From assembly GCF_007003975.1 (NCBI RefSeq), contig NZ_VFTC01000034.1, forward strand, positions 1-62,651: 62,651 nucleotides of DNA, read 5' to 3'. Source of the stretch: Mesorhizobium sp. WSM4306. GTDB taxonomy: Bacteria > Pseudomonadota > Alphaproteobacteria > Rhizobiales > Rhizobiaceae. The notes beneath the pieces were generated by a model. The model had not been told where the DNA came from, did not search any database, and saw only the letters and a list, made by a program, of their open reading frames with translations. Position numbers and translations under genes: made by a program. Below are positions 8,794 to 18,623 of the stretch, in pieces. The first letter of the stretch is position 1. Each line of letters begins with the position of its first letter.

Positions 8794-8817
8794 TCGGCCA
8801 GCAGCGTTTGAAGATCG

Positions 8818-8853
8818 AAAAGCCCGCCAACCTCATGGTTGGCGGGCTTTTTG
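8818..8853 (+). terminator. Terminator of the single-repeat gene
   Basis: AAAAGCCCGCCAACC / GGTTGGCGGGCTTTTT stem with a TCAT loop, ending in five T, 25 bp past the stop; A and T tracts on both sides make it bidirectional, so it can also serve the convergent gene at 8871. Confidence 0.9.
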
Positions 8854-8870
8854 TTGAGGTCTTGCCAGCC

Positions 8871-9746
8871 TCAAGCGCCTTGTTTCGAGAGCCGCAGGAG
8901 TGCGACCAGGCTTGAAAGATCGGCATTGGCCTGGCCGGCAGCCACCCCGCGCTTCATCAGGCTTTGCATCGGCAGGACGAGTTCGGTGCTGACATTAGCG
9001 GACCTGCTGGCGTCGATCAGATTGACATAGGCATCCGCCTGCATGCCCAGGTTGGAAACGACATCGCTGGTGTGATCGCCACTTTCGATCTGTTCCGCCC
9101 ATTTCGGCAGCAGGCCTTGCATCGCCTGAAGCCAGGAGGCCAGCAGTGGCACAAACTCGCCGGCAGGGATCCCGGCCGCGCCCGTCAATGCCAATGCGTG
9201 CAGAGTGCCCGCGAACATGCCGTACATGCCGGTCAGAAGCGAGATATCGTAGAGCGGCGCGAGGCCAGCATCCTCACCGAGATATTTGCTGGTGCCGAGC
9301 GCTCCGAGCTGCCCTGAACAGGCGTCGAACGCCTGGCTCGAGCCGCTGTAGAGGATCAAGGCGTGCGGCCCGCCGATCATCGGCGGCACCGCCATGACGC
9401 CGCCATCGATATAGTCGGCGCCGTGCCCGACCGCCCAGTCGGACATCTCGCGTGCCTGCTCGGGCGTGCCGTTGGTGAGGTTGACCACCGTGCGACCCGA
9501 CAACGCTAGCTGCGCCGGAGCCAACACCTCGTGAACCGTATCGTAGACGAGAAGGCACACCACGATCAGCTGGCTCGACCTGACGGCGTCCTCGAGGCTC
9601 GCGGCCACGACGGCGCCCTTGGCCGCCAGGGCCTGTGCCTTTGCTGGCGAGCGATTCCATACCGTCACCGAATGTCCCTTGTTCAGAAAGGCTTCGGCAA
9701 GCGCCGTGCCCATGGCGCCAAGGCCGATTACTGCCACATCACTCAT
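8871..9746 (-). CDS. NAD(P)-dependent imine reductase / 6PGDH-like oxidoreductase
   Basis: This 291-residue protein has an N-terminal Rossmann domain (VIGLGAMGTALAEAFL, residues 5-20) of the 6-phosphogluconate dehydrogenase/3-hydroxyisobutyrate dehydrogenase superfamily, with the NADPH-type VWNRSPAK loop. The mostly helical C-terminal half (LYDISLLTGMYGMFAGTLHA and after) is like imine reductases/reductive aminases rather than HIBADH; the substrate is not predictable. It lies 42 bp downstream of the SDR gene on the same strand, under probable control of the divergent HxlR regulator. Confidence 0.8.
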   Translation of the reverse strand: MSDVAVIGLGAMGTALAEAFLNKGHSVTVWNRSPAKAQALAAKGAVVAASLEDAVRSSQLIVVCLLVYDTVHEVLAPAQLALSGRTVVNLTNGTPEQAREMSDWAVGHGADYIDGGVMAVPPMIGGPHALILYSGSSQAFDACSGQLGALGTSKYLGEDAGLAPLYDISLLTGMYGMFAGTLHALALTGAAGIPAGEFVPLLASWLQAMQGLLPKWAEQIESGDHTSDVVSNLGMQADAYVNLIDASRSANVSTELVLPMQSLMKRGVAAGQANADLSSLVALLRLSKQGA

Positions 9747-9788
9747 TTATAACTCCTGTATCTCGTTCGTCTCAGATTTGGTTCCGGC

Positions 9789-10553
9789 TCACACCGGCAA
9801 GGGGCTCAGGGCCTGCCCAAGGCCGCCATCGACAGTCAGCCGGGCGCCTGTGGTGAAGGTTGCATCGAAAGCTAGGAACAGGACTGCGCGCGCCACTTCC
9901 TCCATCGTGCCGTGTCGCTTCATCGGCGTGACCGCGTCGCCGATCGCCATAAAGGCCGCGCGCTCCTCGGCCGAGGCATCGGCCACACCCATCGTCGGTG
10001 TGTCGATGAAGCCGGGGCTGACCACATTCACGCGGATCCGGCGCGGCAGAAGTTCGGCCGCCAGGACCTTGGCGAAAGCGCGAAGTGCCGCCTTCGATCC
10101 GGAATAGACGCTCATGCCGCCGGTGCCGGATTCGTCGGCGATCGACGAGGTGAAGACGATGGCGCCACCATCCCTTATGAGGGGCAGCAGGCGCTGCACG
10201 ATGAAGAAAGCGCCTTTGGCATTGATATTGAAGGCGCGGTCGTAACTGTCCTCGGTGACCCGCTCCACGGGTTCGAGATTGGCCACCCCGGCATTGACGT
10301 GCAGGAAGTCGATCTGGCCGAGCTTCTGCCCCACTTCGGCACCGAGCGTGACGATATCGGCCATGTCTGAGATATCGGACCGCACGATATGGGCTCGCGA
10401 AAACAGCTTTCTGCGGGCGGCCTCGATGTTGCGTTGGTCGCGGCCGGTGACCAGAACTTCGGCGCCGTCTTCGATCAGGGCTTCGGCAACGGCGAGGCCC
10501 ATGCCGTGCGTCCCGCCGATGACCACGGCCTTCTTGTTTGCGTATCGTGTCAT
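9789..10553 (-). CDS. Short-chain dehydrogenase/reductase (SDR)
   Basis: A classical SDR of 254 residues. The cofactor loop is GGTHGMGLA (residues 13-21), the NAG-type motif is HVNAGVAN, and the active site has Ser in FTSSIADE with Tyr and Lys in YSGSK. Arg in VTGRD suggests NADP preference. The C-terminus ends DGGLGQALSP. It is first in a two-gene unit with the imine-reductase-like gene and is transcribed divergently from hxlR at 10739. Substrate unknown. Confidence 0.88.
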   Translation of the reverse strand: MTRYANKKAVVIGGTHGMGLAVAEALIEDGAEVLVTGRDQRNIEAARRKLFSRAHIVRSDISDMADIVTLGAEVGQKLGQIDFLHVNAGVANLEPVERVTEDSYDRAFNINAKGAFFIVQRLLPLIRDGGAIVFTSSIADESGTGGMSVYSGSKAALRAFAKVLAAELLPRRIRVNVVSPGFIDTPTMGVADASAEERAAFMAIGDAVTPMKRHGTMEEVARAVLFLAFDATFTTGARLTVDGGLGQALSPLPV

Positions 10554-10738
10554 GATCTATTCCTTTTTGATAAAATCAGGCCGCCGACGGCCTTTGCAGG
10601 CCGAAGCGAGGTACCAATATGATGTTGTGGTGTTCGCCGACGCCGGCGAGCTGGTTTGAAGCTATGGACCGGCTTTGTTTTTCTCAAGTACCGACAAAAA
10701 TGTAAGCTACCCACCGATTGCTCAGAATTGGATGAAAC

Positions 10739-11107
10739 ATGGGAAAGAAACAGCCAGATAGTTGCGGACTGGGGCCGGCGCTGGAGGTCATCAGCGGAAA
10801 ATGGAAGGCGTTACTGCTCTGGCAGATTCATAAGGCGCCGGCCCGATTCGGTGAGCTGAAGCGGCTGGTGCCTGACATCAGCGAAAAGATGCTGATCCAG
10901 CAGCTGCGCGAAATGGAGGCTGACGGCATCGTTCACCGCGAAGTCTTCCCCGAAGTGCCGCCCCGGGTCGAATACTCTATCACCGAATTCGGCATCGAGC
11001 TGGACAATGCCCTGATCCCGCTGGCCAGATGGGGCAAGCAGCATGCCGGCCGGTCTGACGGTGTGCGCCCCGGCAGAGCCAGTGCAGTCGCACCGCACGC
11101 TCTTTGA
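10739..11107 (+). CDS. HxlR-family winged-helix regulator
   Basis: This 122-residue DNA-binding protein has the HxlR core: GPALEVISGKWKALLLWQI, then FGELKRLVPDISEKMLIQQLREMEADGIVHR and a beta wing (VEYSITEFG). A Cys at position 9 sits where redox- or aldehyde-sensing HxlR members often carry their reactive cysteine; that role is inference. It is divergent from the SDR/imine-reductase unit and probably controls it. A short motif GGTACCAA at 10609 and GTACCGAC at 10690 recurs in the intergenic region and may mark sites. Confidence 0.88.
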   Translation: MGKKQPDSCGLGPALEVISGKWKALLLWQIHKAPARFGELKRLVPDISEKMLIQQLREMEADGIVHREVFPEVPPRVEYSITEFGIELDNALIPLARWGKQHAGRSDGVRPGRASAVAPHAL

Positions 11108-11122
11108 CCAAGCCTGAATAGC

Positions 11123-11153
11123 AAAACGCCGCGGATTGAATTCGCGGCGTTTT
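11123..11153. terminator. Bidirectional terminator between hxlR and ftsH
   Basis: AAAACGCCGCG / CGCGGCGTTTT stem between two convergent genes; it has T tracts when read in either direction. Confidence 0.85.
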
Positions 11154-11174
11154 CTTGAATCGAGTGATTCCAGC

Positions 11175-13100
<1,926 letters not shown>

Positions 13101-13221
13101 CAATTGTCCCGTGGGTACCCTGTGGGGCACGCGTATGAGAGGAAACTTGGGCCTAACATAGGGAGAGCGCCTCCCCTTGCCAAGCATAACAGCACGTATG
13201 GGTTAAGCTTTCGCGCCACCA

Positions 13222-14604
13222 TCAACCGGCACTGTGGCGGCCGAAAGGCAAGGCCGGGACCGGCGGCGCGCCGGTCAATTCGGCGACGGCCCCGGCCAGC
13301 GCCAGATCGAAGCTGGAAAGGAAGCGTGCAAAAGGCGCGACGGCCGGGCTGAGGGTGATTGCCGGCGCCGTCGTTACATCCCCTACAAAGCCAAGGCATT
13401 CGCCACGGTGCCACAGCGCTGGCTCCGCAGCCAAAGCGGCGCGGACAAGGCTTGCTGGCGCGCCATTCCCGGCATTCCGTTTGGCTGCGGCAGCCGCGCC
13501 GAGCGGCGCGATCAACAATGCACCAGACCTGTCGCCCAATGTGATCGCCTCTGCTTCGGTGACCCGCCTGCGACCGTCCCAGAGTCCGACCGCCAACGGT
13601 GCGGCAGGCGGCAGATCGCGCGATTCACGGTACAGGAAGATGCCGGTGCGCCTGGTATCGACGACCGTCCGCGACAATGTGGCGCAAAGCGGCCCGGCCT
13701 GCATTTGCTGGAACAGCGCTTCACTACGCGCCTGGTCCGGCAACAAGGCGACACCGCCCGCCGCGGCCAGCAGGACACGCAGCGCATAGACCGCGGCTTG
13801 CGTGTCGTCTGCGTTGGCGAAACCGGGTTCGAGGCGGATGAGACCCGGTGCCGGCTGGCTGGCAAATTCCCGGATCAGCGCGGCGGCGCGGCGTCCGAGT
13901 TGCTCGCGCTCACTGGCCGCCCGTCCAGCCAGGCTGATCGCCTCGGCAAAACGCTGCCCGCCCCGGTCTTCGTCGAGCACGGCACGAATGCGCGGCCGTT
14001 CGAAATGCGCATCCGTGTTGGTCGGATCCTCCGTCCAGCCGACATTTTCGCGCCGCAGGAAGGCCCGCAATGCCGCGCGCCGTACGCCGAGCAGCGGCCG
14101 CGTGATCCAGATCCGCCAGTCATAGAGGGTGGCCGGCGCCATGCCGGCGAGCCCGCGGCCTGCCGTTTCACCAAGCTCGTGGCCATCAATCCGCGCGGCT
14201 CGCATCAGCACGGTCTCGGCCTGGTCGTCGGCGGTGTGGCCGGTCACGATCACACCGATGCCCTGCGCCTGCGCGGCATCGGCCAGCAGCCGGTAGCGCG
14301 CCTCGCGCGCAGCGGCGGGCAGGCCGGTCGACGGCTTGGCGCCGGACCAGTTGAGCGTGCGGTGCGCGATGCCGCGCTCGGCACAGAGTTTTGCCACCGC
14401 GCGTGCTTCCGCCGCTGCTTCCGGACGCAGGCCGTGGTCGATCGTCACCGCCAGCAGCCTGGCTGTCGGGGCAATGCGGTCGAGGTGAGCTTTGAGGAGA
14501 AGAAGGAGGGCGGTCGAGTCGCTGCCGCCGGACACGGCTGCAACAGCGCCGTTGGAAAAGTCGATCGTTGAAAAATCCGAAAGGTCAGGCTCGGTATCGA
14601 GCAT
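13222..14604 (-). CDS. tilS: tRNA(Ile)-lysidine synthase
   Basis: TilS modifies C34 of the CAU-anticodon tRNA-Ile to lysidine so that it reads AUA codons. The PP-loop motif SGGSDS is at residues 25-30, followed by HTADDQAETVLMRAARIDG, a hallmark of the family. The protein is 460 residues. Start 14604 (MLDTEPDLSDF) leaves the PP-loop near the N-terminus; the longer frame would overlap ybgF. It lies 52 bp downstream of ybgF and 121 bp upstream of ftsH. Confidence 0.95.
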   Translation of the reverse strand: MLDTEPDLSDFSTIDFSNGAVAAVSGGSDSTALLLLLKAHLDRIAPTARLLAVTIDHGLRPEAAAEARAVAKLCAERGIAHRTLNWSGAKPSTGLPAAAREARYRLLADAAQAQGIGVIVTGHTADDQAETVLMRAARIDGHELGETAGRGLAGMAPATLYDWRIWITRPLLGVRRAALRAFLRRENVGWTEDPTNTDAHFERPRIRAVLDEDRGGQRFAEAISLAGRAASEREQLGRRAAALIREFASQPAPGLIRLEPGFANADDTQAAVYALRVLLAAAGGVALLPDQARSEALFQQMQAGPLCATLSRTVVDTRRTGIFLYRESRDLPPAAPLAVGLWDGRRRVTEAEAITLGDRSGALLIAPLGAAAAAKRNAGNGAPASLVRAALAAEPALWHRGECLGFVGDVTTAPAITLSPAVAPFARFLSSFDLALAGAVAELTGAPPVPALPFGRHSAG

Positions 14605-14656
14605 CAATGCATGTCGCCCAAAACTGGTCCCCGGACGCCGACATGCAAGGGGAAGA

Positions 14657-15739
14657 CTAGCACGCCGCCAGCGCCCTTTCCTGTTTGACGCGTTCCTTGA
14701 GCGCGGCCGAGATATCGGGATAACGCTTGCCGATCTCGCCGAAGGTGGCGCAGGCGACATCCTTCTGCTTGAGGCCGACCAGCGACACGCCGAGCTTCAA
14801 CAGCATGTCGGGCGCCTTCTTGGCCTTCGGATAGTCCTTGCTGGCGGAGAGGAAAACCTCAGCCGCGTCATGATACTTCTGCTGGCCAAGCAGGGACTCG
14901 CCCAGCCAGTAATGCGCGTCCGCCGCCTTGGCGTCCTTGGGGAAACGGGCGATGTGGTCGCGAAAACCCTGCTCGGCGGTGCTGTAGTCGCCCGACAGGA
15001 TGAACTGGTAGGAGTTGCGGTAGATCTCTTCCGGGTCATTGGTGGCAGGCAGCGCCGCCACCACCGTTCCGTCGGACTTGCCGGTCTTGGGACCGGTCGC
15101 CGGCGCCTCGGCGGCGGGAGCCGCACCTTCCGTCGGCGCGGTCGCCTGCGTGTTGCCACCGGCGTCGACCACATTGCCGTTCTTGTCGACAGTGATGGTG
15201 CCGAACGTCTTCGGCGGAGTGCCGGTGATCACCTTACCGGGATCGCCGGTCTGCGATTCGACGATGACTTCGCCGACGCTCTGGCCGCCATCCGATTGTG
15301 CACCCGAATCGGCCGGCGCTTGGCTTCCCGGGGCCTCGGCGACGCTGTTGCCGGTATCGCCATCCTGCGGCGCCGCTTCCGATTTCTTCTGCGCCGGCGG
15401 CTGCCCGCTGGAGCCGCCTTCCAACTGCTGGAAGCGGAATTCGTTGTCTTCCTGCTGCTTGCGCATCTGCTCCTGCATCTGCAGGACCTGGAAATTGAGC
15501 TCCTCGATCTTGCCGTTCATCTGCCGCAGCTGTTCTTCTAGGCTGGCGGCGGTGGTGCCGTCCTGCTGCTGCGCGATCTGTTGCTGCTCCGGCTTCTCTT
15601 TCTTGCCGAAAATGCCGAGCGTCGGCAGATGGAAGGAAAAGCCGCTTTCCGCGGGTTGTCCGGTGCCGCTTGCCGCAGCGGCGAAGCCTGATACGAGCAG
15701 CAGCGCAAGCGTGCCGCTCAAGACCGATCTGAAATGCAT
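14657..15739 (-). CDS. ybgF: Tol-Pal system protein YbgF/CpoB
   Basis: This periplasmic protein links Tol-Pal constriction with peptidoglycan synthesis. The 360-residue protein has a signal peptide (MHFRSVLSGTLALLLVSGFAAAASG), a coiled-coil oligomerisation segment (EEQLRQMNGKIEELNFQVLQ...), a long Pro/Gly/Ala linker and C-terminal TPR repeats starting near YRNSYQFILSGDYSTAEQGF. ATG 15739 is chosen because of AGAGGCAC upstream and the signal peptide; nearly 100 codons of open frame further upstream lack any start signal. Confidence 0.94.
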   Translation of the reverse strand: MHFRSVLSGTLALLLVSGFAAAASGTGQPAESGFSFHLPTLGIFGKKEKPEQQQIAQQQDGTTAASLEEQLRQMNGKIEELNFQVLQMQEQMRKQQEDNEFRFQQLEGGSSGQPPAQKKSEAAPQDGDTGNSVAEAPGSQAPADSGAQSDGGQSVGEVIVESQTGDPGKVITGTPPKTFGTITVDKNGNVVDAGGNTQATAPTEGAAPAAEAPATGPKTGKSDGTVVAALPATNDPEEIYRNSYQFILSGDYSTAEQGFRDHIARFPKDAKAADAHYWLGESLLGQQKYHDAAEVFLSASKDYPKAKKAPDMLLKLGVSLVGLKQKDVACATFGEIGKRYPDISAALKERVKQERALAAC

Positions 15740-15953
15740 GTGCCTCTCGCCGTGTAATTCGTGAGCCTGTTCGCGCCTTCCAATCACAATGGGACCAGCC
15801 AAGCGTTCTCGGCTCTTAGCAGGAGGCGAGACTTCGGCCAAATTTTGTTTCCCAATTTTGTTTCCGGGACTGGAACTGAAAAAGGCGGCCAATGGCCGCC
15901 TTTCGCATGGAGGTGTTGCAATTTTGCGACTAAAAGCGCCGCAGTCTTGCCTA

Positions 15954-16460
15954 TCAGGAGCCGGCGCCGGAGAGCGTGGTGACGGCGCGACGATTCTGCG
16001 ACCAGCAGGAGATGTCGTCACAGACGGCAACCGGACGTTCCTTGCCGTAGGAAATCGTCTTCAGGCGGCTTGCCGAAACGCCTCTGGCGACCAGGAAGTC
16101 GCGGGTGGCGGCAGCGCGGCGGGCGCCAAGCGCAAGATTGTATTCACGCGTGCCGCGCTCGTCGGCGTGGCCTTCGACGACGATGGCGTACTGCTTGTAC
16201 TGGTTGAGCCACTGCGCCTGGCGCGACAGCGTCGTCTGCGCGTCAGCACGGATCGCGGTCGAGTCGGTGTCGAAGAAGATGCGGTCGCCGATGTTGACGG
16301 TAAAGTCCTGAGCCGATCCGGGCGTTGCGGCACCCGCCCCATTGAGACCGAGGTCGGCGGCGCTGTTCGGGGTCTTCTTCGAGGCGCAACCGGTGATGGC
16401 GAGCATCGCGATCAGCGCAATCATCGCCGGATTTCTGGTAAGTGCTGCGATACGGCCCAT
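15954..16460 (-). CDS. pal: Peptidoglycan-associated lipoprotein Pal
   Basis: Pal anchors the outer membrane to peptidoglycan. The 168-residue precursor has a lipobox ITGC (Cys near residue 27) and a C-terminal OmpA domain with FFDTDSTAIRADA and the peptidoglycan-binding stretch VEGHADERGTREYNLALG. Start 16460 has GAAGGAGAGG upstream; an in-frame ATG at 16499 does not. The normal distance to tolB is disturbed: 818 bp holding a four-helix-bundle gene and a remnant separate tolB and pal. Confidence 0.97.
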   Translation of the reverse strand: MGRIAALTRNPAMIALIAMLAITGCASKKTPNSAADLGLNGAGAATPGSAQDFTVNIGDRIFFDTDSTAIRADAQTTLSRQAQWLNQYKQYAIVVEGHADERGTREYNLALGARRAAATRDFLVARGVSASRLKTISYGKERPVAVCDDISCWSQNRRAVTTLSGAGS

Positions 16461-16648
16461 GCCGCCTCTCCTTCGTATTCGAGTGATTTCGTTGATCACC
16501 CAGTAACCACGTTTGGGTTAACCGGCATTCAAGAAACACGGTTAAAATTTGGTTTCAGCCGCCCGTCCGCAGCCGAAAGGACCTGATGCCACAATGGTCG
16601 CGGACCGTAGGCGGAAATGCGGCCAAAAGGCGACTTCGGCGTGAAAAA

Positions 16649-16690
16649 TGGGAATTGGAGAACTGAAGAATTGAGGACCTGGAGGAAAAA
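16649..16690. repeat. AATTG/AAGAA-rich repeat, copy 1
   Basis: GGGAATTGGAGAACTGAAGAATTGAGG just beside the truncated four-helix-bundle remnant resembles GGGAATCGAAGAACTCAAGAATTGAA at 16825. The two copies precede the two 3' ends of the duplicated gene at equal spacing, so the repeat was duplicated together with it. Confidence 0.65.
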
Positions 16691-16692
16691 GG

Positions 16693-16808
16693 TCACCTCA
16701 GCGACCCTCCGAGATTCACCAGCATTCCGTATATCTGGCTGTAAGACAGCTGCCACTCGTCGAACTGCGCCTGCGTGATGTATCCGAGATCGAATGCATC
16801 CAGGTTTT
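16693..16808 (-). pseudogene. C-terminal remnant of a second four-helix-bundle gene
   Basis: Translating the minus strand from about 16803 gives DAFDLGYITQAQFDEWQLSY... ending YGMLVNLGGSLR and a TGA at 16693-16695. This aligns residue by residue with the C-terminus of the intact gene at 16865 (YAFDLGYIAQAQRDEWLQSY ... YGMLVNLRQRLK). Homology stops abruptly at the 5' side (GATGCATCC), so about 90 N-terminal residues are missing. It is too short to be an independent gene and is best read as a decayed duplicate. Confidence 0.8.
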
Positions 16809-16823
16809 GACTTGGCTGCGCGA

Positions 16824-16862
16824 TGGGAATCGAAGAACTCAAGAATTGAATAATTGAAGAAG
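16824..16862. repeat. AATTG/AAGAA-rich repeat, copy 2 (downstream flank of four-helix-bundle gene)
   Basis: GGGAATCGAAGAACTCAAGAATTG and AATAATTGAAGAAG directly follow the stop of the four-helix-bundle gene. An inverted counterpart lies on its other side (17243-17277). The two arms share AATTGAAGAA cores in opposite orientation. Confidence 0.65.
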
Positions 16863-16864
16863 AC

Positions 16865-17242
16865 TCACTTCAGCCTCTGCCTCAAATTCACCAGCATTCC
16901 ATAGATGTGGACATATGATTGCAGCCATTCGTCGCGCTGCGCTTGTGCGATGTAGCCAAGATCGAACGCATAAGAAATCCACGTTTCTAGCTCGCTACAT
17001 GATCCCATCGCCATCGAAATGAACCGCGCGAATTCGGGCCTGGAATGTGTCTGCTTAGCAAAGCCCTCTGCCAAATTGGCGCAGATGGCCTTGCTGGATC
17101 GACGCATTTGGTCGGCCAGTGCGTATTGCTCGATTTTCGGAAAAACCAGCGTCGCCCTGTGAACGTCGAGGGAAACCGCGTAAGCGCGCCTGTAGACTTC
17201 CAAGTCCCTCGCACGCTTGATGAAGCTTCCCTCTTTCTCCAT
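16865..17242 (-). CDS. Four-helix bundle protein (23S rRNA intervening-sequence protein family)
   Basis: This 125-residue helical protein has the family pattern: LEVYRRAYAVSLDVHRATLVFPK, ALADQMRRSSKAICANLAEGFAKQ, FARFISMAMGSCSELETWI and a C-terminal helix DEWLQSYVHIYGMLVNLRQRL. Members are encoded in intervening sequences of 23S rRNA or stand alone; their function is not established. Here it lies 36 bp downstream of tolB and upstream of pal, inside the tol-pal operon and on the same strand. Its start has only a weak ribosome site (GAAGAAC). The gene is bracketed by inverted AATTGAAGAA-type repeats and has a truncated duplicate downstream. Confidence 0.88.
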   Translation of the reverse strand: MEKEGSFIKRARDLEVYRRAYAVSLDVHRATLVFPKIEQYALADQMRRSSKAICANLAEGFAKQTHSRPEFARFISMAMGSCSELETWISYAFDLGYIAQAQRDEWLQSYVHIYGMLVNLRQRLK

Positions 17243-17277
17243 TCTTAGTTCTTCAATTCCTCAATTCCTCAACTCCG
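17243..17277. repeat. AATTG/AAGAA-rich repeat, inverted copy (upstream flank)
   Basis: CTTAGTTCTTCAATTCCTC followed by AATTCCTCAACTCC, i.e. GGAATTGAGGAATTGAAGAAC on the minus strand, fills the gap between the tolB stop and the four-helix-bundle start. It is inverted relative to the arm at 16824-16862. Confidence 0.65.
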
Positions 17278-17278
17278 C

Positions 17279-18583
17279 TCACTCCAGCAGCGGCGACCAA
17301 GCTGGATCGGAAGCGAAGTTCGCCGTCGGGATCGACTGCTCGTTGCGTCCGGTGAGATCGACGGAAACCAGTTTTGGGCCACCGGCGGAGTCACGGAAGA
17401 ACATCAGCACGCGGCCGTTGGGCGCCCAGGTCGGTCCCTCCTGCTGGAAGCCGGACGACAGGATGCGCTCGCCAGAGCCGTCGGTCTTCATGACGCCGAT
17501 CTGGAATTCGCCGCCGGTCTGCTTGGTGAAGGCGACGAGGTCGCCGCGCGGCGACCACACAGGCGTCGAATAGACGCCGTCACCGAACGAGATGCGGGTC
17601 TGGCCCGAACCGTCGGCGCCCATCACATAGATCTGCGCGCGGCCGCCGCGGTCGGAAGTGAACACCACCTTGCTGCCGTCGGGCGAATAAGACGGCGAGG
17701 TGTCGATGGCGGTCGAGTTGGTCAGCCGCGTCGTGGAGCGGCTTCGCAGATCCATGGCGAAGATGTTGGAGTTGCCGTCATCGCGCAGCAGGCTCATGAT
17801 CACCTTCTGGCCGTCGGGCGAGAAGCGCGGAGCAAAGGTCATTCCGGGGAAATTGCCGACAAGCTCGCGCTGCCCGGTCTCGATCTGCAGCAGGTAGACC
17901 CGCGGCTGGCCGCTTTCGTACGACATGTAAGTGATTTCCTGCCGGTTCGGCGAGAAACGCGGTGTCAGCACGATCGAGCGTCCATCCGAGAGATAGCGCA
18001 CATTGGCGCCGTCCTGATCCATGATGGCGAGCCGCTTCTTGCGCGCATTCTTGGCGCCGGATTCGTCGATGAAGACGACGCGGGTGTCGAAATAGCCTTT
18101 TTCGCCGGTCAGCCGCTCATAGATGGCGTCGGCGATGATGTGCGCGACGCGGCGCTGATTGGCGTCATTGGCGAAGAACTGCTCGCCCGACATCTGCTGA
18201 CCGGCAAAAGTGTCCCATAGCCGGTACTGGGCGCGGATGCGGCCATCAGCCTCCTTGCCGACGCTGCCGGTGACCAGCGCCTGAGCGTTGATCACCTTCC
18301 AGTCGTCGAAGCGCGGCTGCGCGTCCGGATTGGCGATCTTCTCGATAAAGGCGCTCTTGTCTATCGGTGCGAACAGGCCGGAGCGTTTCAGATCTGCACT
18401 GACGATATCGGAGATCTGGGCGCCAAGCTCACCTTGAAAATCGGTGATTGCGATCGGCAGCGGCTCGACATTGCCCTTGTTGACGTTGATCTCGACGAGA
18501 GCTCGCGCCGGCAAGGTGGCAACGGCAGTCATGCCCAGCGCCATGGCTGCGATCGTCAGGAGCGGCTTGAGGATGGATTTCAT
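17279..18583 (-). CDS. tolB: Tol-Pal system beta-propeller protein TolB
   Basis: Periplasmic TolB couples TolA and Pal at the division site. The 434-residue precursor has a signal peptide (MKSILKPLLTIAAMALGMTAVATLPARA), an N-terminal alpha/beta domain (to about residue 165) and six-bladed propeller repeats with the usual signatures FSPNRQEITYMSYESG, FSPDGQKVIMSLLRDDG, YSPDGSKVVFTSDRGG and WSPRGDLVAFTKQTGG. Start 18583 is set by the signal peptide. It lies 40 bp downstream of tolA. Confidence 0.96.
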   Translation of the reverse strand: MKSILKPLLTIAAMALGMTAVATLPARALVEINVNKGNVEPLPIAITDFQGELGAQISDIVSADLKRSGLFAPIDKSAFIEKIANPDAQPRFDDWKVINAQALVTGSVGKEADGRIRAQYRLWDTFAGQQMSGEQFFANDANQRRVAHIIADAIYERLTGEKGYFDTRVVFIDESGAKNARKKRLAIMDQDGANVRYLSDGRSIVLTPRFSPNRQEITYMSYESGQPRVYLLQIETGQRELVGNFPGMTFAPRFSPDGQKVIMSLLRDDGNSNIFAMDLRSRSTTRLTNSTAIDTSPSYSPDGSKVVFTSDRGGRAQIYVMGADGSGQTRISFGDGVYSTPVWSPRGDLVAFTKQTGGEFQIGVMKTDGSGERILSSGFQQEGPTWAPNGRVLMFFRDSAGGPKLVSVDLTGRNEQSIPTANFASDPAWSPLLE

Positions 18584-18623
18584 GTCTACTCGCTTCTCGT
18601 AACTGATTTTGTGGATGCCAGGC

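Noticed and set aside
16865..17242. Accessory protein (Avd) of a diversity-generating retroelement
   Set aside because: Avd is also a four-helix bundle, but no reverse transcriptase, template repeat or variable-repeat gene is present.
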